A stretch of 34,390 bases of DNA from positions 1 to 34,390 of the forward strand of contig CAKQKT010000008.1 in assembly GCA_934249275.1 (NCBI GenBank). Direction: 5' to 3'. Positions 16,090 to 23,715 of this stretch are shown one piece after another. The position numbers and the translations under genes are program-made. Numbering within the stretch: the stretch's first letter is position 1; the number at the start of each line of letters is the position of its first letter. The notes beneath the pieces are model-generated. The model saw nothing but the letters and a program-made list of their open reading frames with translations. It had not been told where the DNA came from and did not search any database. The DNA is from an uncultured Sutterella sp. (GTDB lineage Bacteria; Pseudomonadota; Gammaproteobacteria; Burkholderiales; Burkholderiaceae_F).

Positions 16090-17250
16090 TTAGAAGGCGC
16101 TCTTCAGGATGACCTCGACGTCGGCCGCTTCGAGCGGCAGGATGTGGCCCACGGGGCCGCGGCGGCAGCAGTGGCGCGCCAGCGACTCGATGGGACATTC
16201 GTCGGCGCCGAGCTCGCTCATGCAGGTCGGCATGCCGAGAGATTTGTAGAAGGCGACGAGCGCCTCGATGCCCATGGCGGCAGCCTTGGCGTCATCGGCT
16301 TCGACGACGCCGAAGACGTTGCGCGCAAACTGCGCGAAGCGGGCGGGGGTGCGCTCGGAGACGTAGCGCATCCAGGCGGGGATCACGACGGAGAGGCCCA
16401 TGCCGTGGGTGACGGCTTCGTTCCAGCCGGAAATTTCATGCTCGATGGCGTGGCAGGCCCAGTCTTCCTCGCGGCCGAGGCCGAAGTAGCCGTTGTGGGC
16501 GAAGCTGCCGACCATGCCGATCTGGCACCAGCTGTCGTAGTCGGAGGCGTCGGCATAGACCTTCGGGCCGAATTCAACGGCCGTGCGCATGGCGGCCTCG
16601 GACTGAGCGTCGACGTAGGCGGTTTCGGTTGTGCGCGTGAAGTAGCGCTCCATGATGTGCGAGATCATGTCGACGACGCCGGCGGCGACCTGATGGCGCG
16701 GCAGAGTCATGAAGCGTTCGGGATTCACGATGGCGGCGGCCGGGCGCAGGCATTCGGCGCCGATACCGGCCTTCGTGCCGTGATGCGAGATCACGCAGCG
16801 AATAGACTGTTCGGAACCCGCGGCCGGGATCGTCAGAACGGCCATCACGGGAAGAGCCTTTTCAGGGACGGCGTGACCGTCGAAGAAGTCCCAGCAGTCG
16901 CCTTCGTACTCGAGACCGAGCGCAATGCACTTGGCGGTGTCGATGACGGAACCGCCGCCCACGGCGACCACAAGGCCCACGCCCTGATCGCGCATCCAGT
17001 CGACCGTTTCGCGAACGAAGCCAAGACGAGGGTTCGGCTGAACGCCGCCCTTTTCAATCACCGTCATGCCGGCTTCCTCGAGACTCTTCGTCACCGCAGC
17101 AAGAAGGCCGCTGCGAACGACAGAACCGCCGCCGTAGATCACAAGGCACTTGTGAGAACGGGCGATGTTGGCGGCAAGACGGCCGGCTTCATTTTCGGCG
17201 CCGCGTCCGAAGACGAGGCGGACTGGATTGTGATAGGCAAAGTTCAGCAT
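16090..17250 (-). CDS. Iron-containing alcohol dehydrogenase (butanol dehydrogenase/YqhD-like)
   Basis: A 386-residue group III alcohol dehydrogenase reducing aldehydes to alcohols with NAD(P)H. The N-terminus MLNFAYHNPVRLVFGRG is typical of the BDH/YqhD branch. The nucleotide loop is VGGGSVIDTAK (97-107). Likely metal ligands are D194 and H198 (VVDMISH), H267 (ACHAIEH) and H282 (VTHG). The spacing between the last two is one residue longer than in the usual family motif. No clear Shine-Dalgarno precedes the ATG, but the start fits the family. An intrinsic terminator lies 74 nt upstream, so it forms its own transcript unless that terminator is read through. It probably serves redox balance or aldehyde detoxification. 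Confidence 0.92.
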   Translation of the reverse strand: MLNFAYHNPVRLVFGRGAENEAGRLAANIARSHKCLVIYGGGSVVRSGLLAAVTKSLEEAGMTVIEKGGVQPNPRLGFVRETVDWMRDQGVGLVVAVGGGSVIDTAKCIALGLEYEGDCWDFFDGHAVPEKALPVMAVLTIPAAGSEQSIRCVISHHGTKAGIGAECLRPAAAIVNPERFMTLPRHQVAAGVVDMISHIMERYFTRTTETAYVDAQSEAAMRTAVEFGPKVYADASDYDSWCQIGMVGSFAHNGYFGLGREEDWACHAIEHEISGWNEAVTHGMGLSVVIPAWMRYVSERTPARFAQFARNVFGVVEADDAKAAAMGIEALVAFYKSLGMPTCMSELGADECPIESLARHCCRRGPVGHILPLEAADVEVILKSAF

Positions 17251-17323
17251 GCTTGTAGAGCCGTACAGCGTCTTCCACTACTCAACCAGGAAGAAACGGC
17301 AGCCGGCAACCGTGAGTTTTCCG

Positions 17324-17367
17324 AAAAAAAAGAAACGCCGGGAGAACCGCTCTTGGCAATCCCGGCG
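17324..17367 (-). terminator. Intrinsic terminator upstream of the alcohol dehydrogenase gene
   Basis: On the minus strand CGCCGGGA (17367-17360) pairs with TCCCGGCG (17343-17336), followed by TTTC and eight T residues (17331-17324). It lies about 220 nt after the methyltransferase stop and 74 nt before the dehydrogenase ATG. It may end the rnhB-methyltransferase transcript or act in the dehydrogenase leader. Confidence 0.82.
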
Positions 17368-17585
17368 AGGTCAGGTGCGCAGTTTATCCGTTTGACGGAT
17401 TCACTGCACGATATTCGAGGGTTTTTCTTTAGGTGTTTTCCCTTAGTTCACGGCAAATCGAGCCGACGGCAAAGGCATTGCGACGATCAATTTCTCGTCG
17501 CACGAATGCCTGTCCGAAGCACGACAGGCATTACAAGCCGTCTTTTGACGTCAATGGCAATGCCCGCATCCATTCCGGCGGAGCA
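17368..17585 (-). other. Gene-free stretch with overlapping alternative hairpins
   Basis: Two strong stems share one segment. Hairpin 1 pairs GGCATT-GCGACGA (17474-17486) with TCGTCGC and AATGCC (17495-17501, 17505-17510). Hairpin 2 pairs AATGCCTGTC (17505-17514) with GACAGGCATT (17523-17532). Because AATGCC (17505-17510) is used by both, they cannot form together. The rest has no convincing gene. The arrangement lies upstream of the terminator at 17324-17367 in the minus direction. Confidence 0.45.
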
Positions 17586-18401
17586 TCACGCCTTGTGCCC
17601 GACCAGACGCCTGCGGCGCGTGTCGAAAAGGCAGACGGCCGCAGCAGCGCCGACGTTGAGGCTCTCGCAGGCGGCTTCGATCGGAATGTAGAAGCGCCGG
17701 TCGGAAGCTTCCAGCCCCGCATCCGAAACGCCGGGGCCCTCGGCACCCATGAGCCAGCAGACCGGCCCCTCGGCAATCTCGTCGGAAGCCAGGAAGAGGT
17801 CCTCGCCGCCGCGTGCGTCGGCCGCATAAATGCGGCCGCGATAGGCCTTTCGGAAGGCCTCGGGCGTGATGTTCTCGATGAAGACGGCGCCGAAGTGCGC
17901 GCCCATGCCGGCGCGCATCACCTTCGGGGACCATAGCGTGGCCGCGGCGGGACTTGCCGCCACGACGCGCACGCCGGCGGCAACCGCCGTGCGGATGAGC
18001 GTGCCTGCGTTGCCCGCATCCTGCACGCCGTCAAGGAAAAGCGCATCGGCAGACTTCCAGGCGTCGTCCGAAGGCGCGGCAGGCACGGCCGCCTCGCACA
18101 TGACGCCCACGCCGTGCTCGACGGGCGAAAGCTGGTCGTAGAGTGCGGGCGGAAGCGCAAAGAGCTTTGCGCCGCTCCTTTTGCAAAGTTCGACCGCCAG
18201 TTCCTCGGCTTCGCGAGTCACGCGCTCGTCATCGATCAGCACGGCGTTCACGCGGCAGTCCGACTCAAGCGCCACCTGCATCAGGTGAATGCCCTCCATC
18301 AGCGTGGCGCCCTCCTTTCTGACGGCGCGCGCGTCCTTGGCGAGCTTCTTCCAGCGCTTGAACCTGGCATTGGCCTCACTTTCAATCAGCGTTTCATTCA
18401 T
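17586..18401 (-). CDS. TrmH/SpoU-family RNA 2'-O-ribose methyltransferase
   Basis: A 271-residue SPOUT-class RNA methyltransferase using S-adenosylmethionine. It has an N-terminal RNA-binding substrate domain (about 10-105) and a C-terminal trefoil-knot domain with the three SpoU motifs: [10 protein letters not shown] (128-137, N131 and R137), MGAEGPG (218-224) and [10 protein letters not shown] (246-255). The first block and overall length resemble the RlmB/TrmH-like 23S rRNA or tRNA enzymes; the target nucleotide cannot be assigned. The ATG at 18401 overlaps the rnhB stop by 8 nt and follows GGGAG at 12 nt, so it is translationally coupled to rnhB. The last motif has Gly where many relatives have Ser or Ala. 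Confidence 0.88.
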   Translation of the reverse strand: MNETLIESEANARFKRWKKLAKDARAVRKEGATLMEGIHLMQVALESDCRVNAVLIDDERVTREAEELAVELCKRSGAKLFALPPALYDQLSPVEHGVGVMCEAAVPAAPSDDAWKSADALFLDGVQDAGNAGTLIRTAVAAGVRVVAASPAAATLWSPKVMRAGMGAHFGAVFIENITPEAFRKAYRGRIYAADARGGEDLFLASDEIAEGPVCWLMGAEGPGVSDAGLEASDRRFYIPIEAACESLNVGAAAAVCLFDTRRRRLVGHKA

Positions 18402-19074
18402 GACTATCATCATCTCCCGGAAGGTTGCCGGCAATCATGGACTTGACGGGCTCGAAGCTGCGGCGATGCTCGGGCGTGATGCCGAGCGTGCGGATCGCCT
18501 CGATGTGCTTTGCGGTGCCGTAGCCGGCGTGACCGGCAAAGCCGTAGCCCGGATAAACGGCGTCAAGCTCGGCCATGCGGGCGTCTCGCGCGGTCTTGGC
18601 CAGAATCGAGGCGGCCGAAATAGCGGCAACCTTGGCGTCGCCCTTGACGACTGCGGAGGCCGGCGCAGGCAATCCCTTCGGCGTGCGGTTGCCGTCGACG
18701 AGGATGAGCTCGGGCTTCACCTGCAGGCCTTCGACGGCGCGCGTCATGGCGAGCATCGTCGCCTGCAGAATGTTCATCGTGTCGATCTCGTGCACGTCCG
18801 CCCATGCGACGCACCAGGCAAGGGCGCGCTCGCGAATGAGGGGAGCAAGCGCCTCGCGCTTTTTGGCGGAGAGCTTCTTGGAATCGTTGAGCCCCTCAAT
18901 GGGCCGTTCGGGATCCAGAATGACGGCTGCCGCACAGACGGGGCCCGCAAGCGGACCGCGTCCCGCCTCATCAACGCCCGCCACAAGCGTCGTTGAAAAT
19001 AGCGGATCCTCGGAGCCGAAAAGGCTCGGAATGTCGGTGGTCGGCTGAGTTTTGACAGCGGCGGTTTTGGCCAC
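18394..19074 (-). CDS. rnhB: Ribonuclease HII
   Basis: A 226-residue RNase HII removing RNA from RNA-DNA hybrids and single ribonucleotides from DNA. The catalytic signature is [12 protein letters not shown] (D35, E36), with further acidic residues in VDGN and DVHEID. The GTG at 19074 was chosen: CAGGA lies 7 nt upstream and the length fits the family. An upstream in-frame ATG at 19149 falls inside the terminator hairpin that separates rnhB from lpxB. In the classic operon lpxA-lpxB-rnhB are continuous; here the terminator probably lowers rnhB expression. No separate promoter was recognised. Confidence 0.93.
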   Translation of the reverse strand: MAKTAAVKTQPTTDIPSLFGSEDPLFSTTLVAGVDEAGRGPLAGPVCAAAVILDPERPIEGLNDSKKLSAKKREALAPLIRERALAWCVAWADVHEIDTMNILQATMLAMTRAVEGLQVKPELILVDGNRTPKGLPAPASAVVKGDAKVAAISAASILAKTARDARMAELDAVYPGYGFAGHAGYGTAKHIEAIRTLGITPEHRRSFEPVKSMIAGNLPGDDDSHE

Positions 19075-19107
19075 GTTCAAGTCCTGAAAAAATATATTTT
19101 GAAAAGC

Positions 19108-19142
19108 AAAAGGCGCTCCGCGGAACCGGCCGGCGAAGCGCC
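19108..19142 (-). terminator. Terminator between lpxB and rnhB
   Basis: On the minus strand GGCGCTTCGC (19142-19133) pairs with GCGGAGCGCC (19121-19112), with one G-U pair, and is followed by TTTTGCTTTT. It lies 28 nt after the lpxB stop and 34 nt before the rnhB GTG. It probably ends much of the lpxA-lpxB transcript. Confidence 0.72.
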
Positions 19143-19170
19143 CCTGCATGTGCGTCCGATCTCAGCTCGA

Positions 19171-20346
19171 TCAGGCCTTGGCGACGCTCATGATGACGTC
19201 GGCGGCGAGATTGGGCGTATCGGCGATGAGGCTTTCGTGCATGGCGGAGAAGCGCTCCTCGAGCATCTTGCGGCGGGCTTCGTTCTGAAGCGCATCCTCA
19301 AGCGCGTAGGAGATGGGGTCGGGTTCGCAGAAGAACTGCAGGAACTCGGGCACCACGTTTTCGCCGAGCAGAATGTTGGGAAGCGAGACGCAGTGAATGA
19401 GCGCCTTCTTCTGCATGATCATGCCCGTGAGGGCCGGCATCTTGTAGCCCACGACCATCGGCTTCTTGTAGAGCGCGCATTCGAGCGCGGCCGTGCCGGA
19501 GGCGACGAGAACGGCGTCGGCCGCCTCGATCATGCGGTGGCTTTCGCCCGTGACGACCTGCATGGCCTGCGCAAGGCGCGGATACATGCTCGCCACCTGC
19601 AGAATGCGGGTGCGGGCCTGTTCGTCAACGGCCGGAATGAGGACGTGCGCCTCGCCATTGCGGGCAAGCACGCGCTCGACGGCATTGAAGAAGATCGGTG
19701 CGCAGCCCTTGAGCTCGTCGACGCGGGAGCCAGGCATGACGGTGATGACGGGACGGCCGTCATCGGCGATGCCGAAACGGCTGCGGGCGCCCATCGTGTC
19801 GGGCGTCATCGGGATGATGCCGGCGAGCGGATGCCCGACGAAGGTGGCGGGCACGCCCGCCTGACGGTAGATCTCCTTCTCGAACGGGAAAACGAGAAGC
19901 ATGTGGTCGACCGCACGGCGAATCGTCTGAATGCGCTCGGGACGCCAGGCCCAGATGGAGGGGCTGACGAAATGCACGGTGGGAATGCCGCGGCGGCGCA
20001 GCTTTTCCTCAACCGTGAGGTTGAAGTCGGGCGCGTCAACGCCCACGAACACCTGCGGCATCGAGTCGCCGAAGCGTGTGATCAGATTCTTGCGGAAGCT
20101 CAGGAGACGAGGCAGATGCGTGAGCACCTCGACATAACCGCGAACCGAAAGCTCGCGCGAGTCATACCAGGCCTTGAAGCCCGCGGCGCGCATCTTGTCG
20201 CCGCCCACGCCGTACTGCGGAGCGCCGCCCATGCGCGCGGCGACTTCCGGAATCACAAGGCTGGCGATGAAGTCGCCGCTCGCCTCGCCGGCAAGCCAGA
20301 CAGCGCCGTTGCGCTCATGCATCGAATTGGAAGACTGAATGCCCAT
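19171..20346 (-). CDS. lpxB: Lipid-A-disaccharide synthase
   Basis: A 391-residue glycosyltransferase (family GT19) that joins UDP-2,3-diacylglucosamine and lipid X to make lipid A disaccharide at the inner membrane. It has the N-terminal AGEASGD block (about 19-25), FVGVDAPDFN (about 99-108), SPSIWAWRPERI (about 129-139) and VFPFEKEIY with GHPL (about 152-172), all hallmarks of LpxB. The ATG at 20346 follows GAAGGA at 7 nt. It lies 58 nt after lpxA in the same transcript and is followed by an intrinsic terminator. Confidence 0.96.
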   Translation of the reverse strand: MGIQSSNSMHERNGAVWLAGEASGDFIASLVIPEVAARMGGAPQYGVGGDKMRAAGFKAWYDSRELSVRGYVEVLTHLPRLLSFRKNLITRFGDSMPQVFVGVDAPDFNLTVEEKLRRRGIPTVHFVSPSIWAWRPERIQTIRRAVDHMLLVFPFEKEIYRQAGVPATFVGHPLAGIIPMTPDTMGARSRFGIADDGRPVITVMPGSRVDELKGCAPIFFNAVERVLARNGEAHVLIPAVDEQARTRILQVASMYPRLAQAMQVVTGESHRMIEAADAVLVASGTAALECALYKKPMVVGYKMPALTGMIMQKKALIHCVSLPNILLGENVVPEFLQFFCEPDPISYALEDALQNEARRKMLEERFSAMHESLIADTPNLAADVIMSVAKA

Positions 20347-20404
20347 GTATGTTCCTTCGGTTTGATTGTCCGATTCGTATTGGTGAATGGATGCGCCCGG
20401 CGGA

Positions 20405-21193
20405 TCAGCGGATCACGCCGCGCGGGCTGCTGCCGACGAAATCGATGAAGTGCGAGAGCTGCTCGACGGCATCCGGGAAGTCGGCCTTGAGGGCCTCGAT
20501 TTTCTCAAGCGCCTCCTTGACGATCAAGCCTTCGCGGTACAGCAGGCGATAGGCCTGGTGCAACGCACGAACCTGCGTGTCGGAGTAGCCGAAGCGGCGC
20601 AGGCCGACGGTGTTGAGGCCGTGCGGCGCGCACGGATTTTCGGAACAGATCACATAGGGCGGCACGTCGCGAAGCACGGCGGAGGCGCCGCCCACCATGG
20701 CGTGCTCGCCGATGCGCACGAACTGATGGACGCCGGTCTGGCCGCCCACGATCGCCCAGTCGTCGACGCGGACATGGCCCGCAAGCGCGACGTTGTTGGC
20801 AATGATCGTATGGCTGCCGACGCGGCAGTCATGGGCCACGTGAACGTTGGCCATGAAGAGGTTGTCGCTGCCGACCGTCGTAATGCCTTCGTCCTGAACG
20901 GTGCCGATCGAGAGCGTGCAGTTTTCGCGGATCACGTTGTTGTCGCCCACGATGAGCACCGTGTCCTCGCCCGCATACTTCTTGTCCTGAGGATCGCAGC
21001 CGATCGATGCGCCCGCGTAAATCACGTTGTCCTTGCCGATCGTGGTGCGGCCTTCAACGCAGACATGGCTGCGAAGATGCGTGCCTGCGCCGATCTGCAC
21101 CTTCGGGCCGATGAGGCAGAAGGGGCCGACAATGACGTCGTCGGCAAGCACGGCATCGGAATGAACAATGGAGGACGGATGAATTTGAGCCAT
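20405..21193 (-). CDS. lpxA: UDP-N-acetylglucosamine acyltransferase
   Basis: A 262-residue left-handed beta-helix acyltransferase carrying out the first step of lipid A synthesis (3-O-acylation of UDP-GlcNAc from acyl-ACP). Hexapeptide repeats run through residues 1-190. The catalytic histidine is in VHVAHDC (H121). The length equals the usual LpxA. The ATG at 21193 follows AAAGGA; a longer in-frame start at 21280 has no support. In related bacteria lpxA directly follows fabZ; here about 1.9 kb intervenes and lpxA has its own candidate promoter. Confidence 0.97.
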   Translation of the reverse strand: MAQIHPSSIVHSDAVLADDVIVGPFCLIGPKVQIGAGTHLRSHVCVEGRTTIGKDNVIYAGASIGCDPQDKKYAGEDTVLIVGDNNVIRENCTLSIGTVQDEGITTVGSDNLFMANVHVAHDCRVGSHTIIANNVALAGHVRVDDWAIVGGQTGVHQFVRIGEHAMVGGASAVLRDVPPYVICSENPCAPHGLNTVGLRRFGYSDTQVRALHQAYRLLYREGLIVKEALEKIEALKADFPDAVEQLSHFIDFVGSSPRGVIR

Positions 21194-21354
21194 TACGATT
21201 CCTTTCTTGATCTTGTTTGCGCGATTTTTGCGAATGCCGCATGGCATTCCGCGGCCGGACGTCTCGACATGCCGGAGCATCCTGTCTCCCGAAAATGGAG
21301 CGGTCCGGACTCCGCGCGGCAGCGCCCGCAGAAGCGGGGCCGAGTTATCCTGTT

Positions 21355-21385
21355 ATTATAGATGAGAGTGCCTAGTCGCCGACAA
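21355..21385 (-). promoter_or_regulatory. Candidate lpxA-lpxB promoter
   Basis: On the minus strand a perfect TATAAT (21360-21355) is preceded, 19 bp away, by TTGTCG (21385-21380). Transcription would start near 21348, giving a leader of about 155 nt before lpxA. The remaining sequence between lpxA and the small-RNA-like element (21386-21476) is GC-rich without a recognised gene. Confidence 0.55.
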
Positions 21386-21476
21386 GAAGGATCAAGTTCC
21401 CGAAAGAGAACAGGCGTCGCCCGCGCCCCGCGCGGCGCGCGTTTCGAGAAATCTGGCGCGACGCAGCGCGCACGCG

Positions 21477-21563
21477 AAAAAAGAGCCCGCGATCTTTCGA
21501 CTGCGGGCCTCAAGCTTTCCAACCAAAGGAGCGGAGTACTCATGCATTTCTGCGTCGTTCTCC
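21477..21563 (-). ncRNA. Candidate small RNA, copy A of a paralogous pair
   Basis: On the minus strand this element runs from GGAGAACGACGC (21563-21552) through a pyrimidine-rich block around CUCCUUUGGUUGGA (21535-21518 region). It ends in a terminator hairpin, GCCCGC/GCGGGC with a GAAA tetraloop (21508-21485), followed by CTTTTTT (to 21477). All three blocks recur in the same order and spacing in copy B (22675-22763), while the sequence between them differs, as expected for conserved functional parts of an RNA. A 9-nt block TGTTACATT (21625-21617) lies 53 nt before the first block (54 nt in copy B) and may be an activator site; TACATT near 21575 could be the -10. CTCCTTT is complementary to Shine-Dalgarno sequences. 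No ORF or known RNA family was recognised. Confidence 0.5.
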
Positions 21564-21757
21564 ATGCCTTCAATGTACCCGAATCCCGCATTTCATCCGT
21601 TTCGGACTTTCCAAGGAATGTAACAGAGCGTCGAAATCGAACCGATGCAACATGCTAGGGTTAACCCTGTTAACATTACTGCTTGAGGCATTTTCAAGAC
21701 AGAGCGAACGACGGACGAAAACCGCCGCTTTTGCAATCCGTAGCATTTGAGAAGTCG

Positions 21758-21766
21758 TGCTACAAT
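21758..21766 (+). promoter_or_regulatory. Extended -10 promoter of the riboswitch-gene transcript
   Basis: TGCTACAAT (21758-21766) is an extended -10 element. Transcription would start near 21773, just before the conserved 5' part of the Mn2+ riboswitch. The -35 region is weak, as is usual with extended -10 promoters. A perfect 12-bp palindrome, AGGGTTAACCCT, lies upstream at 21657-21668. Confidence 0.6.
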
Positions 21767-21774
21767 CCGCTCCG

Positions 21775-21925
21775 CACTCTTCTGGGGAGTAGCCTTGGCG
21801 GCCGCAGCGGCCGCAGCGGCCGCCGTCCGGCGTCAACATGCTTGAAGCGCCTGCTTCATGGCGCCGGAGTGTCGTCGAGGGATTCCTCATCCCTGCGCGG
21901 CATTGGCAAGACCAGCGGCGTGTCC
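21775..21925 (+). promoter_or_regulatory. yybP-ykoY manganese riboswitch
   Basis: The leader contains the hallmark GGGGAGTAGCC (21784-21794). A GC-rich P2 stem follows (GGCGGCCGC 21797-21805 with GCGGCCGCC 21816-21824). Next come CGTCAACATGCTTG (21831-21844), further hairpins (for example GAGGGAT/ATCCCT near 21875-21893) and GGCAAGACC near 21905. This order matches the Mn2+-sensing yybP-ykoY family as I know it from mntP and alx leaders. The downstream gene is a putative Mn exporter, which fits. The expression platform in 21926-22052 is not obvious; the gene's ATG has no clear Shine-Dalgarno. Confidence 0.85.
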
Positions 21926-22052
21926 TCTTCACGATCAACCGAAACGGCGCTCGAAATGCGTCCGGGCCGGCGCATCGGGCAGCGAGAGGATGCGTCGCCG
22001 GATTCCTGACTGTCTGCCCGCCGCGCCGTCCCCCAACACTCTCCCCAAGTTC

Positions 22053-22634
22053 ATGCTTGAATCTCTTCAGACTCTTCTTCTCTCGACCGGCGTTGTCACT
22101 GCCAGCGAAATCGGCGACAAGACCATGCTCATGGCCATCTGCCTGGCCGCACGCTTTCGCAGGCCCGCTCCGATCATCTTCGGAATCTTCGTCGCCACCA
22201 TCCTCAACCACGGCCTGGCGGGCGGCCTGGGCGCCGTCCTTGCAAGCCTCATCACCCCGGAAATTCTGCGCTGGATTCTGATCGTCTCCTTTGCGGCCAT
22301 GACCGTCTGGATGCTGATTCCCGACAAGCTCGACGATGAGGAATCGGACGAAGGCCGCATGAAGCGGTTCGGCGTCTTCACCACGACCGTCGTGCTCTTC
22401 TTCCTCGCCGAAATGGGCGACAAGACCCAGCTCGCCACCGTGGCTCTTGCGGCGAAATTCCCAGCCGAAGCCCTGTGGGTCATCTGCGGCACGACGCTCG
22501 GCATGATGATCGCCGACGCCCCCGCCGTCTTCATCGGCAACAAGCTCGCCGAACGCCTCTCGATGAAGCTCATGCGCCAGATCGCGGCCGCCGTCTTCGC
22601 AATCCTCGCCGTCGCCGCCTTCTTCGGCTACTGA
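22053..22634 (+). CDS. TMEM165/GDT1 (UPF0016) family cation transporter, probable Mn2+ exporter
   Basis: A 193-residue membrane protein made of two homologous halves, each with the family signature: EIGDKT at 19-24 and EMGDKT at 120-125. The acidic residues of these motifs are thought to bind the cation. About six hydrophobic segments are visible, with a charged cytoplasmic loop DKLDDEESDEGRMKR (about 91-105) in the middle. Bacterial relatives export Mn2+ (eukaryotic ones move Mn2+/Ca2+). The upstream Mn2+ riboswitch supports Mn export. The ATG at 22053 matches the usual MLESL start. An in-frame ATG at 21990, directly after GAGAGG, would add 21 arginine/proline-rich residues and is less likely. 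The gene runs against the surrounding lipid A operon. Confidence 0.9.
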   Translation: MLESLQTLLLSTGVVTASEIGDKTMLMAICLAARFRRPAPIIFGIFVATILNHGLAGGLGAVLASLITPEILRWILIVSFAAMTVWMLIPDKLDDEESDEGRMKRFGVFTTTVVLFFLAEMGDKTQLATVALAAKFPAEALWVICGTTLGMMIADAPAVFIGNKLAERLSMKLMRQIAAAVFAILAVAAFFGY

Positions 22635-22674
22635 TCGCCATCCGTCCGGCCGGTTCGGCCGGAGGGCACGGACG

Positions 22675-22763
22675 AAAAAAAAGCCCGCGATCTTTCGACT
22701 GCGGGCTGTCAAGTATCCAACCAAAAGGAGCGGAAAATCAGTCGCCTTAAAGCGTCGTTCTCC
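22675..22763 (-). ncRNA. Candidate small RNA, copy B of a paralogous pair
   Basis: On the minus strand it runs from GGAGAACGACGC (22763-22752) through CUCCUUUUGGUUGGA (within 22734-22716) to a terminator hairpin identical over 24 nt to that of copy A (22706-22683), followed by T8 (22682-22675). TGTTACATT (22826-22818) lies 54 nt upstream of the first block; TAAAGT near 22775 could be the -10. Spacer sequences differ from copy A. The T8 tail and the unpaired pyrimidine-rich block are typical of Hfq-dependent small RNAs. It lies downstream of, and antiparallel to, the Mn transporter gene. Confidence 0.5.
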
Positions 22764-22826
22764 GATATGGTTACTTTACCCGACCTCGACCCTGATGAGG
22801 TTTCATTCCGCCGAGCAAATGTAACA

Positions 22827-23062
22827 AGAATTCAGGTGAAACCCTTAAGGTCCTAGTAATTACCCTCCCTATCCACCTGCACTTTCCCTCTGCACAGGCG
22901 CTTTCACAGGTTTTCGTAGTCGTCTAAGCACTTTGCATTAGATACACTTTGTTGCAATCCTAGGGTTTTCTCGCATTTCACCATTGACACCATTTTGAAG
23001 AAAACCGGTTGGGCGGAGAGAGTCGAAACCTCGCACGAACACCCGTCGGCCGTGACGAATGC
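22827..23062. other. Gene-free stretch between small-RNA-like copy B and the fabZ terminator
   Basis: No coding sequence was recognised. Short palindromes occur: CCTTAAGG (22843-22850) and GTAATTAC (22856-22863). These lie at roughly the same distance from copy B's TGTTACATT box as AGGGTTAACCCT lies from copy A's. They may be upstream control sites, but similarity between the copies is weak here. Confidence 0.3.
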
Positions 23063-23103
23063 AAAAAAATCCTGCGTCGGGGGAAAGCTCCCGCCGCAGG
23101 ATT
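23063..23103 (-). terminator. Intrinsic terminator after fabZ
   Basis: On the minus strand AATCCTGCG (23103-23095) pairs with CGCAGGATT (23076-23068), and an inner CGGGAG/CCCCCG stem extends it. T7 follows (23069-23063). It lies 38 nt after the fabZ stop. It separates fabZ from lpxA, which are normally co-transcribed. Confidence 0.88.
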
Positions 23104-23141
23104 CGAATATCAGGCGATCCGGCAAATTGCCGATGCGGGTC

Positions 23142-23618
23142 TTACTGTTCGCCTTCGGACTTCTTGGGTGCGACCGGACGGTAGGCGCACATCATTTCGG
23201 CCTGAGCGGCAACCTTGCCGTCGACGCGGGCGACGGCTTCGAAAATGCCGAGGCCGAGCTTCGAGCGGATGAACTTGCCTTCGATGATGAGCTGGTCGCC
23301 GGGCTGGACGACCTGCTTGAAGCGGGCCTTGTCGATGCCGGCGAAGTAGAAGAGCGAGTTCTTGCGGTCCACGCCTTCGGGAAGGCGGGAGAGCGCGGCG
23401 ATGGCGCAGGCCTGGGCCATGGCTTCGATGATCAGAACGCCGGGCATGACGGGCACATTGGGGAAGTGGCCCGTGAACTGAGGTTCATTGGCGGTGACGT
23501 TCTTCAAGGCAACGACGCGGCCGGCCTCGACATCGAGCTCGAGAATGCGGTCGATGAGAAGGAACGGAAAGCGGTGCGGAAGAATGTCCATGATGTCACG
23601 GATGTCGAGCGTACTCAT
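23142..23618 (-). CDS. fabZ: 3-hydroxyacyl-[acyl-carrier-protein] dehydratase
   Basis: A 158-residue hot-dog-fold dehydratase of type II fatty acid synthesis, converting 3-hydroxyacyl-ACP to trans-2-enoyl-ACP. The active-site helix motif GHFPNVPVMPGVLIIE holds the catalytic H51 and E65. It competes with LpxA/LpxD for 3-hydroxyacyl-ACP, which explains its place in lipid A operons. The ATG at 23618 follows AGAGG. It lies 97 nt after lpxD and ends at a strong terminator. Confidence 0.97.
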   Translation of the reverse strand: MSTLDIRDIMDILPHRFPFLLIDRILELDVEAGRVVALKNVTANEPQFTGHFPNVPVMPGVLIIEAMAQACAIAALSRLPEGVDRKNSLFYFAGIDKARFKQVVQPGDQLIIEGKFIRSKLGLGIFEAVARVDGKVAAQAEMMCAYRPVAPKKSEGEQ

Positions 23619-23715
23619 GTTGGGCGTAACCTCTAAGAAAAAAATGGGCCTTGCGTGCGGCGGGATGCCGCCGATCTCCGGAGAGCATCCTTTAATTGTC
23701 GCGCTTTTTGAAAAA

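Noticed and set aside
21797..21824. Tandem repeat of CGGCCGCAG
   Set aside because: It is explained as the GC-rich P2 stem of the Mn2+ riboswitch, not a separate repeat element.
21477..22826. The two similar elements as ends of a transposon carrying the Mn exporter gene
   Set aside because: They are direct, not inverted. Their spacer sequence is not conserved, no transposase is present, and no target duplication was seen.
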